DNA of 33,014 bases, taken from Nostocales cyanobacterium LEGE 12452. GTDB lineage: Bacteria; Cyanobacteriota; Cyanobacteriia; Cyanobacteriales; Nostocaceae. The position numbers and the translations under genes are program-made. Each line of letters starts with the position of its first letter. Within the stretch, counting starts at the first letter, position 1. The stretch lies in the NCBI GenBank assembly GCA_015206945.1, contig JADEXV010000067.1, positions 1 to 33,014 of the forward strand. Reading direction: 5' to 3'. This document shows, one piece after another, positions 24,660-31,542 of the stretch. The notes below the pieces were generated by a model, which did not search any database, had not been told where the DNA came from, and saw only the letters and a program-made list of their open reading frames with translations.

Positions 24660-24841
24660 AAAATATACTTTTTTGAGAATTTTAGGAGGTAGCTATTAAG
24701 CAATAGCAAACAAATTGCTTTCGATACCCAAAAATCTTTGAAGAATTTAGGGAACCAGAAAAAGCAATCACCTCCATGCTTGGAAAAGGTAATATGAAAG
24801 CGATCGCCTACGGCGGGCGCTCTGCGCCATAGCGTTTATAT

Positions 24842-24874
24842 GAGTAGTTTTCAGTTATTTGATAACTGCTACTC
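24842..24874 (-). other. Hairpin in the 293-bp spacer between mdnA and mdnB
   Basis: GAGTAG, then AGTTAT/ATAACT and CTACTC form a two-part stem with an internal bulge, about 80 bp past the mdnA stop. No T run follows, so it may be a processing or partial-termination site. The rest of the spacer holds a HIP1-containing GC-rich repeat (about 24799-24835) and no gene. Confidence 0.4.
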
Positions 24875-24952
24875 TATGAAATTATGATTCAGCCAATTAC
24901 AAGGTATCTTTCCGATCAGAAAGGTACTTTCAGATGTAGAAGAGTAAATAAT

Positions 24953-25087
24953 TTATTTATCTTCCAAATCTGAAGGATACTTATAAGTCCAAGGAACCTC
25001 TGTTCCTTCAGTAGCTTGCTCTGACAAGAAACGCGCAAAGAATGGTACTACTACAACATCCACTGTTTTGACTGTGTTTGTAGGCAT
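24953..25087 (-). CDS. mdnA: Microviridin precursor peptide MdnA
   Basis: A 44-residue ribosomal precursor. Leader residues 1-30 include the helix PFFARFLSEQ (15-24), the hallmark that binds both ATP-grasp ligases. The C-terminus VPWTYKYPSDLEDK holds the microviridin core TxKYPSDxE(D/E). By analogy with known microviridins, esters join Thr34-Asp40 and Ser39-Glu42, and an amide joins Lys36-Asp43, giving a caged tricyclic protease inhibitor. The residue after Thr, Tyr35, sets protease preference in this family; Tyr suggests chymotrypsin-like targets. There is no Gly-Gly before the core, so the leader cut site is unclear. The start is ATG at 25087 with AAGGGA 6 bases upstream. It is followed by mdnB and mdnC. 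Confidence 0.95.
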   Translation of the reverse strand: MPTNTVKTVDVVVVPFFARFLSEQATEGTEVPWTYKYPSDLEDK

Positions 25088-25154
25088 AGAGTTTCCCTTA
25101 AAGTAAATTGATTTTTCAAGTAAAATATATCATTAATTAAATATCTTTTCAAGG

Positions 25155-25219
25155 TCAGTTAAGACAGTTAATAAGTCATTGTTCTAAGAAAGTTAAGAAA
25201 GTTAAGAAAGTTAAGAAAG
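25155..25219. repeat. 9-bp direct repeats upstream of mdnA
   Basis: GTTAAGAAA occurs three times in perfect tandem (25192-25218) after one degenerate copy from 25183. A related pair, GTCAGTTAA GACAGTTAA, lies at 25154-25171. TTAA cores recur at 9-bp spacing within each block. The array lies about 65-130 bp before the precursor start, where an activator site would be. The factor is unknown. Confidence 0.7.
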
Positions 25220-25444
25220 AAAATTTATTTAATAATTATCAAGTTAAGTAATTAAGGTCAAGCTATAGCAGTTTTATTTTATTATTGAATAAGTAGAGGT
25301 GGGTTCGCCTAGATCATCATTAGTAATGAATAACATTTTTAAACCCGCTGCTAGTCTTTGCTGTTAACTTATTTTATACATAATTATGTTTAATAATAAA
25401 CCAGATTCCTATACACACCAGTCATAAGTCATTCATTCGTGAAC

Positions 25445-25477
25445 AACAAAAACCCCAATTTTTAAAAAATCGGGGTT
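25445..25477 (-). terminator. Terminator of the second exporter gene
   Basis: AACCCC.ATTTTT and AAAAAT.GGGGTT form a long stem with one mismatch. On the minus strand it ends in GGGGTTTTTG. It lies about 90 bp past the exporter stop and isolates mdnA from the upstream cluster. Confidence 0.75.
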
Positions 25478-25564
25478 ATGAACAAGGAGAACTTTTACAA
25501 ATCAAAATATGAAACTATTCTTTCAGAGGCGATAATTCCACAGAGTGAATAGATTGTCTAACCG

Positions 25565-27556
25565 CTAAACTCTCAGCCATTTCAACACACTTGGGTTTTT
25601 GTCATAGCGGTACGTCAAGCCGTCTCTAGTAGTGATAGAATCTCCTTTGCTTGCCTTACTTCTGATAGTGCTAATGGAATAGTTAGTTAATTCACTTATT
25701 GCCTTATGAGTGAGCTTTTCACTTGTGATTATTTCCGTCAATATTTGTGATTGACTTTGCGACTCATTATTAGGCGTGCTTGGAATATTTATTGTTTTTT
25801 GATTTCGATAATCCTGCACAGTCACAAGTTGCCAACTAGAATCTTGTGAAAGTTCCAGAACCCATTGATGATAATTAAATAAACTTTCTCGATGGCCAAC
25901 ACTAATAAACGTTGTTTTCGTCTCTTGTAACTGTTGATATAAATTTCCTTCATTCTTCAAATCTAAGGCACTTGTTGCTTCATCTAATATAGTGAATCTT
26001 GGATTAGTCACTAACAGGCGTGCGAAAGCCAGGCGTTGCTGTTCTCCCAAGGACAATATATTCTCCCAAGGAACTTCAGTATCAAAATTTTCAACTCGAC
26101 TTAGCAAATTTTGCAGGTTAACTTGTTGCAAAACTTCTTTGAGTTCTGCGTCGGTCAATTGACGATTAGTTTTAGGATAAAGCAACTGTTCGCGCAAAGT
26201 TCCTAGAATTATATAAGGACGTTGGGGTAAAAATAAGACTTCTTTTAGAGGAGGACGTACCAAACGACCAGTTCCTGCGTTCCACAAACCAGCGATCGCT
26301 CGCAATAAAGAACTTTTACCTCGACCACTTGGCCCAACAATCAATAAACCTTCTCCTGGCTGAACAGCTAGTGACAAGTCTTCGACGATTACCTGCTCAT
26401 AGTTTGGCGTTTGTAAAGTGACATTCTCAAAAGCGAAATAATTTTCTTCTACTGTTTTAATAGTAGTTACATTCTCTGGCTGTTTGGTAACAACTTCCAA
26501 AGCATCTGAGAATTCAGATAAACGCTCAACGTAACTCGAAAAATTTCCGTAAGTGCCAAATTCACGGATTAGTTCTCCCAAAGCTGTGGCAAACATAAAG
26601 CTAGCGAAAGCAGCTTGTCCAACTTGACCAAAATCAATTTCATTTCGAATAGATAAAGGTGCAAGTACTAACAACGGGAAAAATTCAATAGCAGACTGAT
26701 ATCCTCTGTTAAAAATTTCGTTACCTCTCTCCCAATTAATCTTACGTTCAGTCTTTGTTAACAGATTATTAAATCGTCGACTAATTATATTTAATTCCTG
26801 TTTTTCTCCCTGAAAAAAAGCGATTGATTCAGCATGATTACGAACATGAGTTAAGGAATAATTGTAGTCAGCTTTCGATTCTAGCTCCTCTTGATTAATC
26901 TTATTTAATTCTTGATTTAAGTAAACAGCAATAAGATTGCCGACAATTGTATAAGCAAGCAGAGCAACAGCTATTTGTTGAGAAATTGACCAGACAACTA
27001 TTAAAAAAATCGTCATTTGCAGTACTTTTTCTAGAAAAGTAGCTGAAAAGTTGAGGGCATTACTGGTAATAGGTTCAATTTCTTGGGATAAACGTTGATC
27101 TGGATTATCAAGATCAGATTTAAAGTTAATTTTATAATAAGCACGATTGCTCAAATATTTATCTAAAATTCGATTATTTAGCCATTTGTACCAATCAAGA
27201 GCGATTTTTTTTCTAACAAATTTAGAAAATCCTACTACAAGTGTTACAGAAATAAGCCCAACTGCATAAACTGACAAGGTGTTAATGAACTTAGAATAAT
27301 CTTTTTCTTGAATGATGATATCGACCAAAGAGCGGCTAACAAAACTATTAAAAGCAGTTACACCTACAAGCATAATTATTAGTAATAGCAAGAGAATAAG
27401 CATTCCCCATGCACGAATCACGTCTGAGAATGCTCTTTCACCTGGCTTTGTTGGATACCAGTAGGGCCCAGCTATCACTTTTACATCTTTCCAAAATTGG
27501 GTAAAACCTGAAAAAGCATTTGTTAAGGGTTGAGATTGAACAACTTGAGTTGGCAT
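25565..27556 (-). CDS. ABC exporter (permease-ATPase fusion, ABC_membrane_2/SbmA-like), NRPS side
   Basis: A 663-residue paralogue of the exporter at 17728-19746 with the same order: membrane domain (about 45-340), ATPase with Walker A GPSGRGKSS, LSLGEQQR signature and FTILDEATSALD, and the C-terminal extension ending in YSISTIRSKAS and LTYRYDKNPSVLKWLRV. It lies 97 bp downstream of the NosF-like reductase on the same strand. The known nostopeptolide cluster ends with nosE, nosF and an ABC transporter gene nosG, so this is the likely NRPS product exporter. It could also serve the microviridin encoded next to it. Its membrane half has diverged from the paralogue much more than its ATPase. The start is ATG at 27556. 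Confidence 0.88.
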   Translation of the reverse strand: MPTQVVQSQPLTNAFSGFTQFWKDVKVIAGPYWYPTKPGERAFSDVIRAWGMLILLLLLIIMLVGVTAFNSFVSRSLVDIIIQEKDYSKFINTLSVYAVGLISVTLVVGFSKFVRKKIALDWYKWLNNRILDKYLSNRAYYKINFKSDLDNPDQRLSQEIEPITSNALNFSATFLEKVLQMTIFLIVVWSISQQIAVALLAYTIVGNLIAVYLNQELNKINQEELESKADYNYSLTHVRNHAESIAFFQGEKQELNIISRRFNNLLTKTERKINWERGNEIFNRGYQSAIEFFPLLVLAPLSIRNEIDFGQVGQAAFASFMFATALGELIREFGTYGNFSSYVERLSEFSDALEVVTKQPENVTTIKTVEENYFAFENVTLQTPNYEQVIVEDLSLAVQPGEGLLIVGPSGRGKSSLLRAIAGLWNAGTGRLVRPPLKEVLFLPQRPYIILGTLREQLLYPKTNRQLTDAELKEVLQQVNLQNLLSRVENFDTEVPWENILSLGEQQRLAFARLLVTNPRFTILDEATSALDLKNEGNLYQQLQETKTTFISVGHRESLFNYHQWVLELSQDSSWQLVTVQDYRNQKTINIPSTPNNESQSQSQILTEIITSEKLTHKAISELTNYSISTIRSKASKGDSITTRDGLTYRYDKNPSVLKWLRV

Positions 27557-27653
27557 ATTTTAGAAATAAACTGAAATCTTTTAGAATCAGATTTAGTAAT
27601 TTTTAGTGTTGAATAATCAGTCAGAATTACCGAATGAGGAACCCCACTCAGCA

Positions 27654-28484
27654 CTACTTTTTCATCTCAATACTACCTAATTGTTGAGTGCGGCTCAAAG
27701 CAGCAAGCACTGCATTAGAGATGACAGTTCGCATACTACCTTTTTCTAACTCGTAAAGACCAGCAGCAGTTGCTCCTCCAGGACTAGTCACCTTGTTTCG
27801 TAAAACTGCTGGATGTTCATGAGTCTCAAACATAAGTTCTACACTGCCAGCAATCGTATGCAATGTTAGTTCTTGGGCTTGTGTCCGAGTTAAACCTATT
27901 TGAACCCCTGCATCAATCATCGCTTCGATGAACAGGAACACAAATCCAGTACCCGCACTACTCAACCCCGTTGCCATATCAAGGTCATATTCATTTTGGG
28001 TAGCAATTTCCTTGCCTAATGCTTGTAAAATGACTTGGGTATGCGATCGCTGTATCTCTGTTACACTTGGTGATGCGCTCCACACCGTAGTCCCATGACC
28101 AACCTGTACTGCGAGGTTAGGCATTGTGCGAACAATGGCAGAATGATTCAACCCTTGACTGAGAGATGAAATACTCGCTCCAGCCACAATACTAATTACT
28201 AAAGCATCAAGTGGAATTTTACCCCTGAGCATAGCCATAACCACTACCAAAACCTGCGGCTTCACCGCTAATATTACAATGGATGTGCCAAGAACCGCTT
28301 CTATGTTGCAGGTTGTAGTACGTACTCCATATTCCTTTTCTAAATAAAGGCATCGAGCAGAAAGCGGATTACTAACAATAATTAGATCGGGTTTTTGAAC
28401 AGTTTTCGTCGATAACAATCTACTAATTATAATTTCGCCCATCGTGCCACCGCCGATAAAGGCAATTTGTAAATCTCCCAGCAT
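27654..28484 (-). CDS. nosF: Pyrroline-5-carboxylate reductase homologue, NosF-like (4-methylproline pathway)
   Basis: A 276-residue cytoplasmic NAD(P)H-dependent reductase of the ProC family. The N-terminal Rossmann motif is IAFIGGGTMGE (residues 7-17). AVKPQ, the IVRTMPNLA loop and the C-terminal TSPGGATAAGLYELE signature complete the family features. In the nostopeptolide pathway, NosF reduces the methylated pyrroline-5-carboxylate derived from 5-hydroxyleucine to 4-methylproline. Assignment to NosF instead of housekeeping ProC rests on its neighbours: a NosE-like dehydrogenase, a 2OG oxygenase and a terminal NRPS module on the same strand. It lies 47 bp past the JmjC-type oxygenase gene. 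ATG at 28484. Confidence 0.82.
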   Translation of the reverse strand: MLGDLQIAFIGGGTMGEIIISRLLSTKTVQKPDLIIVSNPLSARCLYLEKEYGVRTTTCNIEAVLGTSIVILAVKPQVLVVVMAMLRGKIPLDALVISIVAGASISSLSQGLNHSAIVRTMPNLAVQVGHGTTVWSASPSVTEIQRSHTQVILQALGKEIATQNEYDLDMATGLSSAGTGFVFLFIEAMIDAGVQIGLTRTQAQELTLHTIAGSVELMFETHEHPAVLRNKVTSPGGATAAGLYELEKGSMRTVISNAVLAALSRTQQLGSIEMKK

Positions 28485-28530
28485 AAACCCAATACACCTA
28501 TTTCATCGATAAAAACTCAGATTTTGGAAT

Positions 28531-29421
28531 TTATTTGTTTTCTTTAAAAAGCTGTCGTCTAAAAAACTTTTTAATTTTTGTATTCCAAACGAAACTAACA
28601 GAAATATTTAGCTCATCAAGAGAGTAAACTTGATGCCACCAAAAAGAGGGCAAAAATAATATTTCACCTGGTTCTAGAATACATTCTATATATTTTGCAT
28701 TGATAAATTTAGGAAATTTATCAATATCAGTTTGGTCAATATTTAATTGACTTAAGTATGGTAATGGCATCTTTGAATGTTTAGGAAAAGGATATAAAAA
28801 AGAACTTTGTTTTGGTTCAAACAGTAAGATTCGCTTTCGACCACGCACTTGACATAACACACTTTCTACTGGATCGTGATGTAATTGCGTAATATTACCA
28901 TTGGTACTCATCCAGAAAATAGTAGCCAAGGATAAGTATTTCTCAATAAAATCTGGAATTTCAATCTCTGGAATACCCATCCAGCGAGCGGTATCGAGGG
29001 ATAAGTTTTTATCAATAATATCTGGAATTGCAATATCTGGAAATAGCTCAGGGAAGGTAGTATGAATTGGATATTGCTGAATGTAATAGTATTGGTCATC
29101 TTTTTTCTTCTGCATAATCCAATCTGTGAAGTCAGTAAACTTCATTTTTTTTATAGGGTAAGTGAATCCAACTTCTGGATCAAAGGTAAATATTTTATTG
29201 TCAGAAACGCGGGCATTAATTTCTTTGTTACCTAAAACAGTATTCAAATAATCCAATGACCATAAAGAAAATGCTTTCCATTCAGCTACTATCCCAGTAA
29301 AGATGACAGGATGTTTAGAAGATAGAACTATGTGTTTAAAGTCATCTGGCGTAGGTTTATGAATACGTTCAATTTGACCTACTGAAGTTTGACTAAATTT
29401 ATTTTTTAAAGTAATATTCAT
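28531..29421 (-). CDS. JmjC/cupin_8-type Fe(II)/2-oxoglutarate oxygenase
   Basis: A 296-residue soluble oxygenase. HxD (His about 180, QLHHDPVESVLCQVRGRKR) and the distal His in FLPSFWWHQVYSL (about 263) give the 2-His-1-carboxylate iron site. Typical JmjC/FIH-like text includes PVIFTGIVAEWKAFSLWSLDYL and LEPGEILFLPSFWWH. It is predicted to hydroxylate an amino acid or peptide; the substrate is not known. Residues of about 127-172 hold two 23-residue copies of a segment ending in W-M just before the iron site, a duplication I would not expect in the family. The ATG at 29421 has a GAGGAG ribosome site 5 bases upstream. It lies between nosE-like and nosF-like genes and is not part of the described 4-methylproline set. 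Confidence 0.85.
   Translation of the reverse strand: MNITLKNKFSQTSVGQIERIHKPTPDDFKHIVLSSKHPVIFTGIVAEWKAFSLWSLDYLNTVLGNKEINARVSDNKIFTFDPEVGFTYPIKKMKFTDFTDWIMQKKKDDQYYYIQQYPIHTTFPELFPDIAIPDIIDKNLSLDTARWMGIPEIEIPDFIEKYLSLATIFWMSTNGNITQLHHDPVESVLCQVRGRKRILLFEPKQSSFLYPFPKHSKMPLPYLSQLNIDQTDIDKFPKFINAKYIECILEPGEILFLPSFWWHQVYSLDELNISVSFVWNTKIKKFFRRQLFKENK
28909..29046. repeat. 69-bp in-frame tandem duplication inside the JmjC oxygenase gene
   Basis: Two 69-bp units (28909-28977 and 28978-29046) encode DIAIPDIIDKNLSLDTARWM plus GIP, and EIEIPDFIEKYLSLATIFWM plus STN. Reading frame is kept. Several differences between the copies mean the event is not very recent. Confidence 0.85.
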
Positions 29422-29460
29422 AGATACTCCTCATGTTTATTGGTGATAAAAATGAAAGAT

Positions 29461-30564
29461 TTAAAGATTAGGCTGAATCACAGCTTTCAATACAGACCCA
29501 TGCTCTACATCCGCCAGTGCTTGATTAATTTCTTTTAGTGTGTATGAACGACTAATTAGATTTTCCCAAGCAATATTTTTTCTATTATCACCATGACGTT
29601 TTAGTAATTCAATCATTCGATAAAAATGGCTGAAATCAATTCCCCAAGTTCCGCGAATATCAATATGTTTTAGATTAATTTCCAGGTGAGGATTGATGAG
29701 AATTTCACCCGTGTTTGTGTAATGCCCAACAATCACATAACGACCACCACTTCTCGTCATGTTCAAGCCTTCTTTAACAGCAATCGGAACGCCTGTGGCT
29801 TCAATAGTGACATCAGCACCGTGTCCGTTTGTCAATTCTAAAACCCGCTCAATATGTTGTCGTGGGTCATCAGCTTTAATTACAAGTGTTTCATCTACAC
29901 CGAAGGATTTGGCAACTACTAATCGGCTCTCAAATTTATCAATTACAATTACTTTGCCCGCACCTGACAGCAAAGCTAGAATTGCCGCACTCAAACCCAC
30001 AGGCCCGCAACCCTGAACCACGACAACATCACCAATTTGAATCTGCGCTCGATCAATAGCATGTATTGCAGTTGGTAAAGCACACCCCCCAGCAATGAAT
30101 TGTTTTGGTGAGACTTCTTCAGGTAAAGTGAGAACTTTAACTCCTGGTTTGAGGTAAATTAGTTCAGACCAGCCACCTAGTAAACCATCTTTTGCTGAGT
30201 AGGTGACACCATAAACTTTGCGTTGGGGACAGCGAGTGGATGCTTTGGCTACTAGACAATACCAGCAGTTGTAACAGGTTTCGTGGACATCGAGAAAGGT
30301 GACGATCGCTCCAGGCTGAATTAATTTACCATTGACATCGCTAACCCTTCCACCTGTTTCCACCACACGACCAACTGAGAAGTGTCCAGGGATGATGGGA
30401 TACGGTACTCCCTCTAAACGCCCATGTAGTAAATGTACATCAGTTCCACAAACTTCAGAATAGAGAGTTTCAATAATGATTCCACCAGTTTCCAGAATAG
30501 GGTCTGGTAATTGTTCCACTATAACTGGGTGGTTAGGTGCAGTCATCACAGCTGCTAAAGGCAT
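29461..30564 (-). CDS. nosE: Zinc-dependent alcohol dehydrogenase, NosE-like (4-methylproline pathway)
   Basis: A 367-residue MDR-family dehydrogenase. Catalytic zinc ligands are likely Cys39 (EVCGTD) and His61 (PGH). A structural zinc site uses Cys97, Cys100, Cys103 and Cys112. The Rossmann motif GCGPVG is at 185-190. In nostopeptolide biosynthesis NosE oxidises the delta-hydroxyl of 5-hydroxyleucine to the aldehyde, which cyclises spontaneously. The ATG at 30564 has GAGGAAG 6 bases upstream, a strong site. It lies between the 2OG oxygenase gene (59 bp) and the JmjC gene (39 bp), so these genes are probably one operon. Confidence 0.85.
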   Translation of the reverse strand: MPLAAVMTAPNHPVIVEQLPDPILETGGIIIETLYSEVCGTDVHLLHGRLEGVPYPIIPGHFSVGRVVETGGRVSDVNGKLIQPGAIVTFLDVHETCYNCWYCLVAKASTRCPQRKVYGVTYSAKDGLLGGWSELIYLKPGVKVLTLPEEVSPKQFIAGGCALPTAIHAIDRAQIQIGDVVVVQGCGPVGLSAAILALLSGAGKVIVIDKFESRLVVAKSFGVDETLVIKADDPRQHIERVLELTNGHGADVTIEATGVPIAVKEGLNMTRSGGRYVIVGHYTNTGEILINPHLEINLKHIDIRGTWGIDFSHFYRMIELLKRHGDNRKNIAWENLISRSYTLKEINQALADVEHGSVLKAVIQPNL

Positions 30565-30623
30565 GAATTACTTCCTCACTATATTTACCAAATTGCTTCC
30601 TGCTTCTTAGTTATCTATCACAT

Positions 30624-31418
30624 TCAAGACCACAAAATAATTTCACCGTTAGGAAGTAATCCGATCGCAGAAGTGAAAGTCACACGTTGTCCATCCATCG
30701 GCTCAACAATGTGAAAGTTGCGTGTATTGAAAATAAACACATCCCCTACATAAGGTTGGAAGGTTATCGTATCTGCGCCTGCAATTACTGTATCAGTATA
30801 GCCGTAGGAATCGAGTTTATATTGGTTATTTCCTGGTTGCCACTGACGATCGTAAATGCGTGTTTTACCATGATTATTGGGAGACAATTTCAAGTATAAA
30901 TTCCAAGAAAGTTGAGCAATAACTGTACCAACTTCCCATTGGGATTGTTCTAACGGGGCATAATCAATATGAAGTTGTGTACCTTTCTCTATTTTTCTGA
31001 TTAGTCCTGCATAGTAACTTCCGTGGAATGGTTCAGAAGCAATTCGCACATTTGCACCTGTACACTGTTGGATTTGTACCATTAGGCGCTCTAATGGATT
31101 GAAGGAGGCTGCTATGATGCGGTCTTTTAATTTATTTGCCCGATCTACTGCTTGAAAATAAGCTGCTTTACTAATACGGTTATATTCAAACACTGTGATG
31201 CCAATTCGCTCAATCTTGGGATTCACATCTTGATAGCAATCAAAGTTGAGTAATTGAGCTTGATCGACTAACATCCCACACTCTTGGGATGTGGCAAATT
31301 CTTTTAGCCTAATCAGAGGAATTCGGTTTTCAAAGAGCATTCTTAAAGATTCTGTACTTAAGGGATACTCTTGCTTGTTTTCCCAAACTTTGGATTTAAT
31401 CTGGTTAGAAATAGTCAT
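30624..31418 (-). CDS. 2OG-Fe(II) oxygenase, candidate leucine 5-hydroxylase (LdoA-like)
   Basis: A 264-residue cytoplasmic oxygenase. HxD in QLHIDYAP (about residue 148), a distal His in FHIVEP (about 235) and the following Arg in GQRVTF make the iron and 2-oxoglutarate site. A leucine dioxygenase (LdoA) from Nostoc punctiforme makes 5-hydroxyleucine, the first step to 4-methylproline. Placement directly before nosE-like and nosF-like genes fits that job. I have not compared it with LdoA residue by residue, so the substrate is inferred from context. Hydroxylation of another residue of the peptide is the main alternative. ATG at 31418, weak ribosome site, 124 bp after the NRPS gene. Confidence 0.75.
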   Translation of the reverse strand: MTISNQIKSKVWENKQEYPLSTESLRMLFENRIPLIRLKEFATSQECGMLVDQAQLLNFDCYQDVNPKIERIGITVFEYNRISKAAYFQAVDRANKLKDRIIAASFNPLERLMVQIQQCTGANVRIASEPFHGSYYAGLIRKIEKGTQLHIDYAPLEQSQWEVGTVIAQLSWNLYLKLSPNNHGKTRIYDRQWQPGNNQYKLDSYGYTDTVIAGADTITFQPYVGDVFIFNTRNFHIVEPMDGQRVTFTSAIGLLPNGEIILWS

Positions 31419-31542
31419 AATGCAGTTCGTTACATTTAAATTTCAACTCAACTGAAACCTTTTCAATTCCGCCAAAGCTAACTGAGACTAAATTGAGTAA
31501 TTTATTCCACACACCTTTGATTTACTGGTTTTTGGAATGTAA

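Larger units (their letters stand above)
25088..25564. other. Promoter region of mdnA, 477 bp
   Basis: It lies between the terminator of the second exporter and the precursor start. It holds the 9-bp direct-repeat array at 25155-25219 and otherwise AT-rich sequence. I see no second precursor peptide in it. Confidence 0.5.

Noticed and set aside
25183..25219. Pho box (PhoB/SphR site) upstream of mdnA
   Set aside because: The cyanobacterial Pho box uses CTTAACCT-type repeats at 11-bp spacing; here the unit is 9 bp and the CC is missing.
27654..28484. Housekeeping proC
   Set aside because: Possible by sequence alone, but the nosE-like, oxygenase and NRPS neighbours make the 4-methylproline role more likely.
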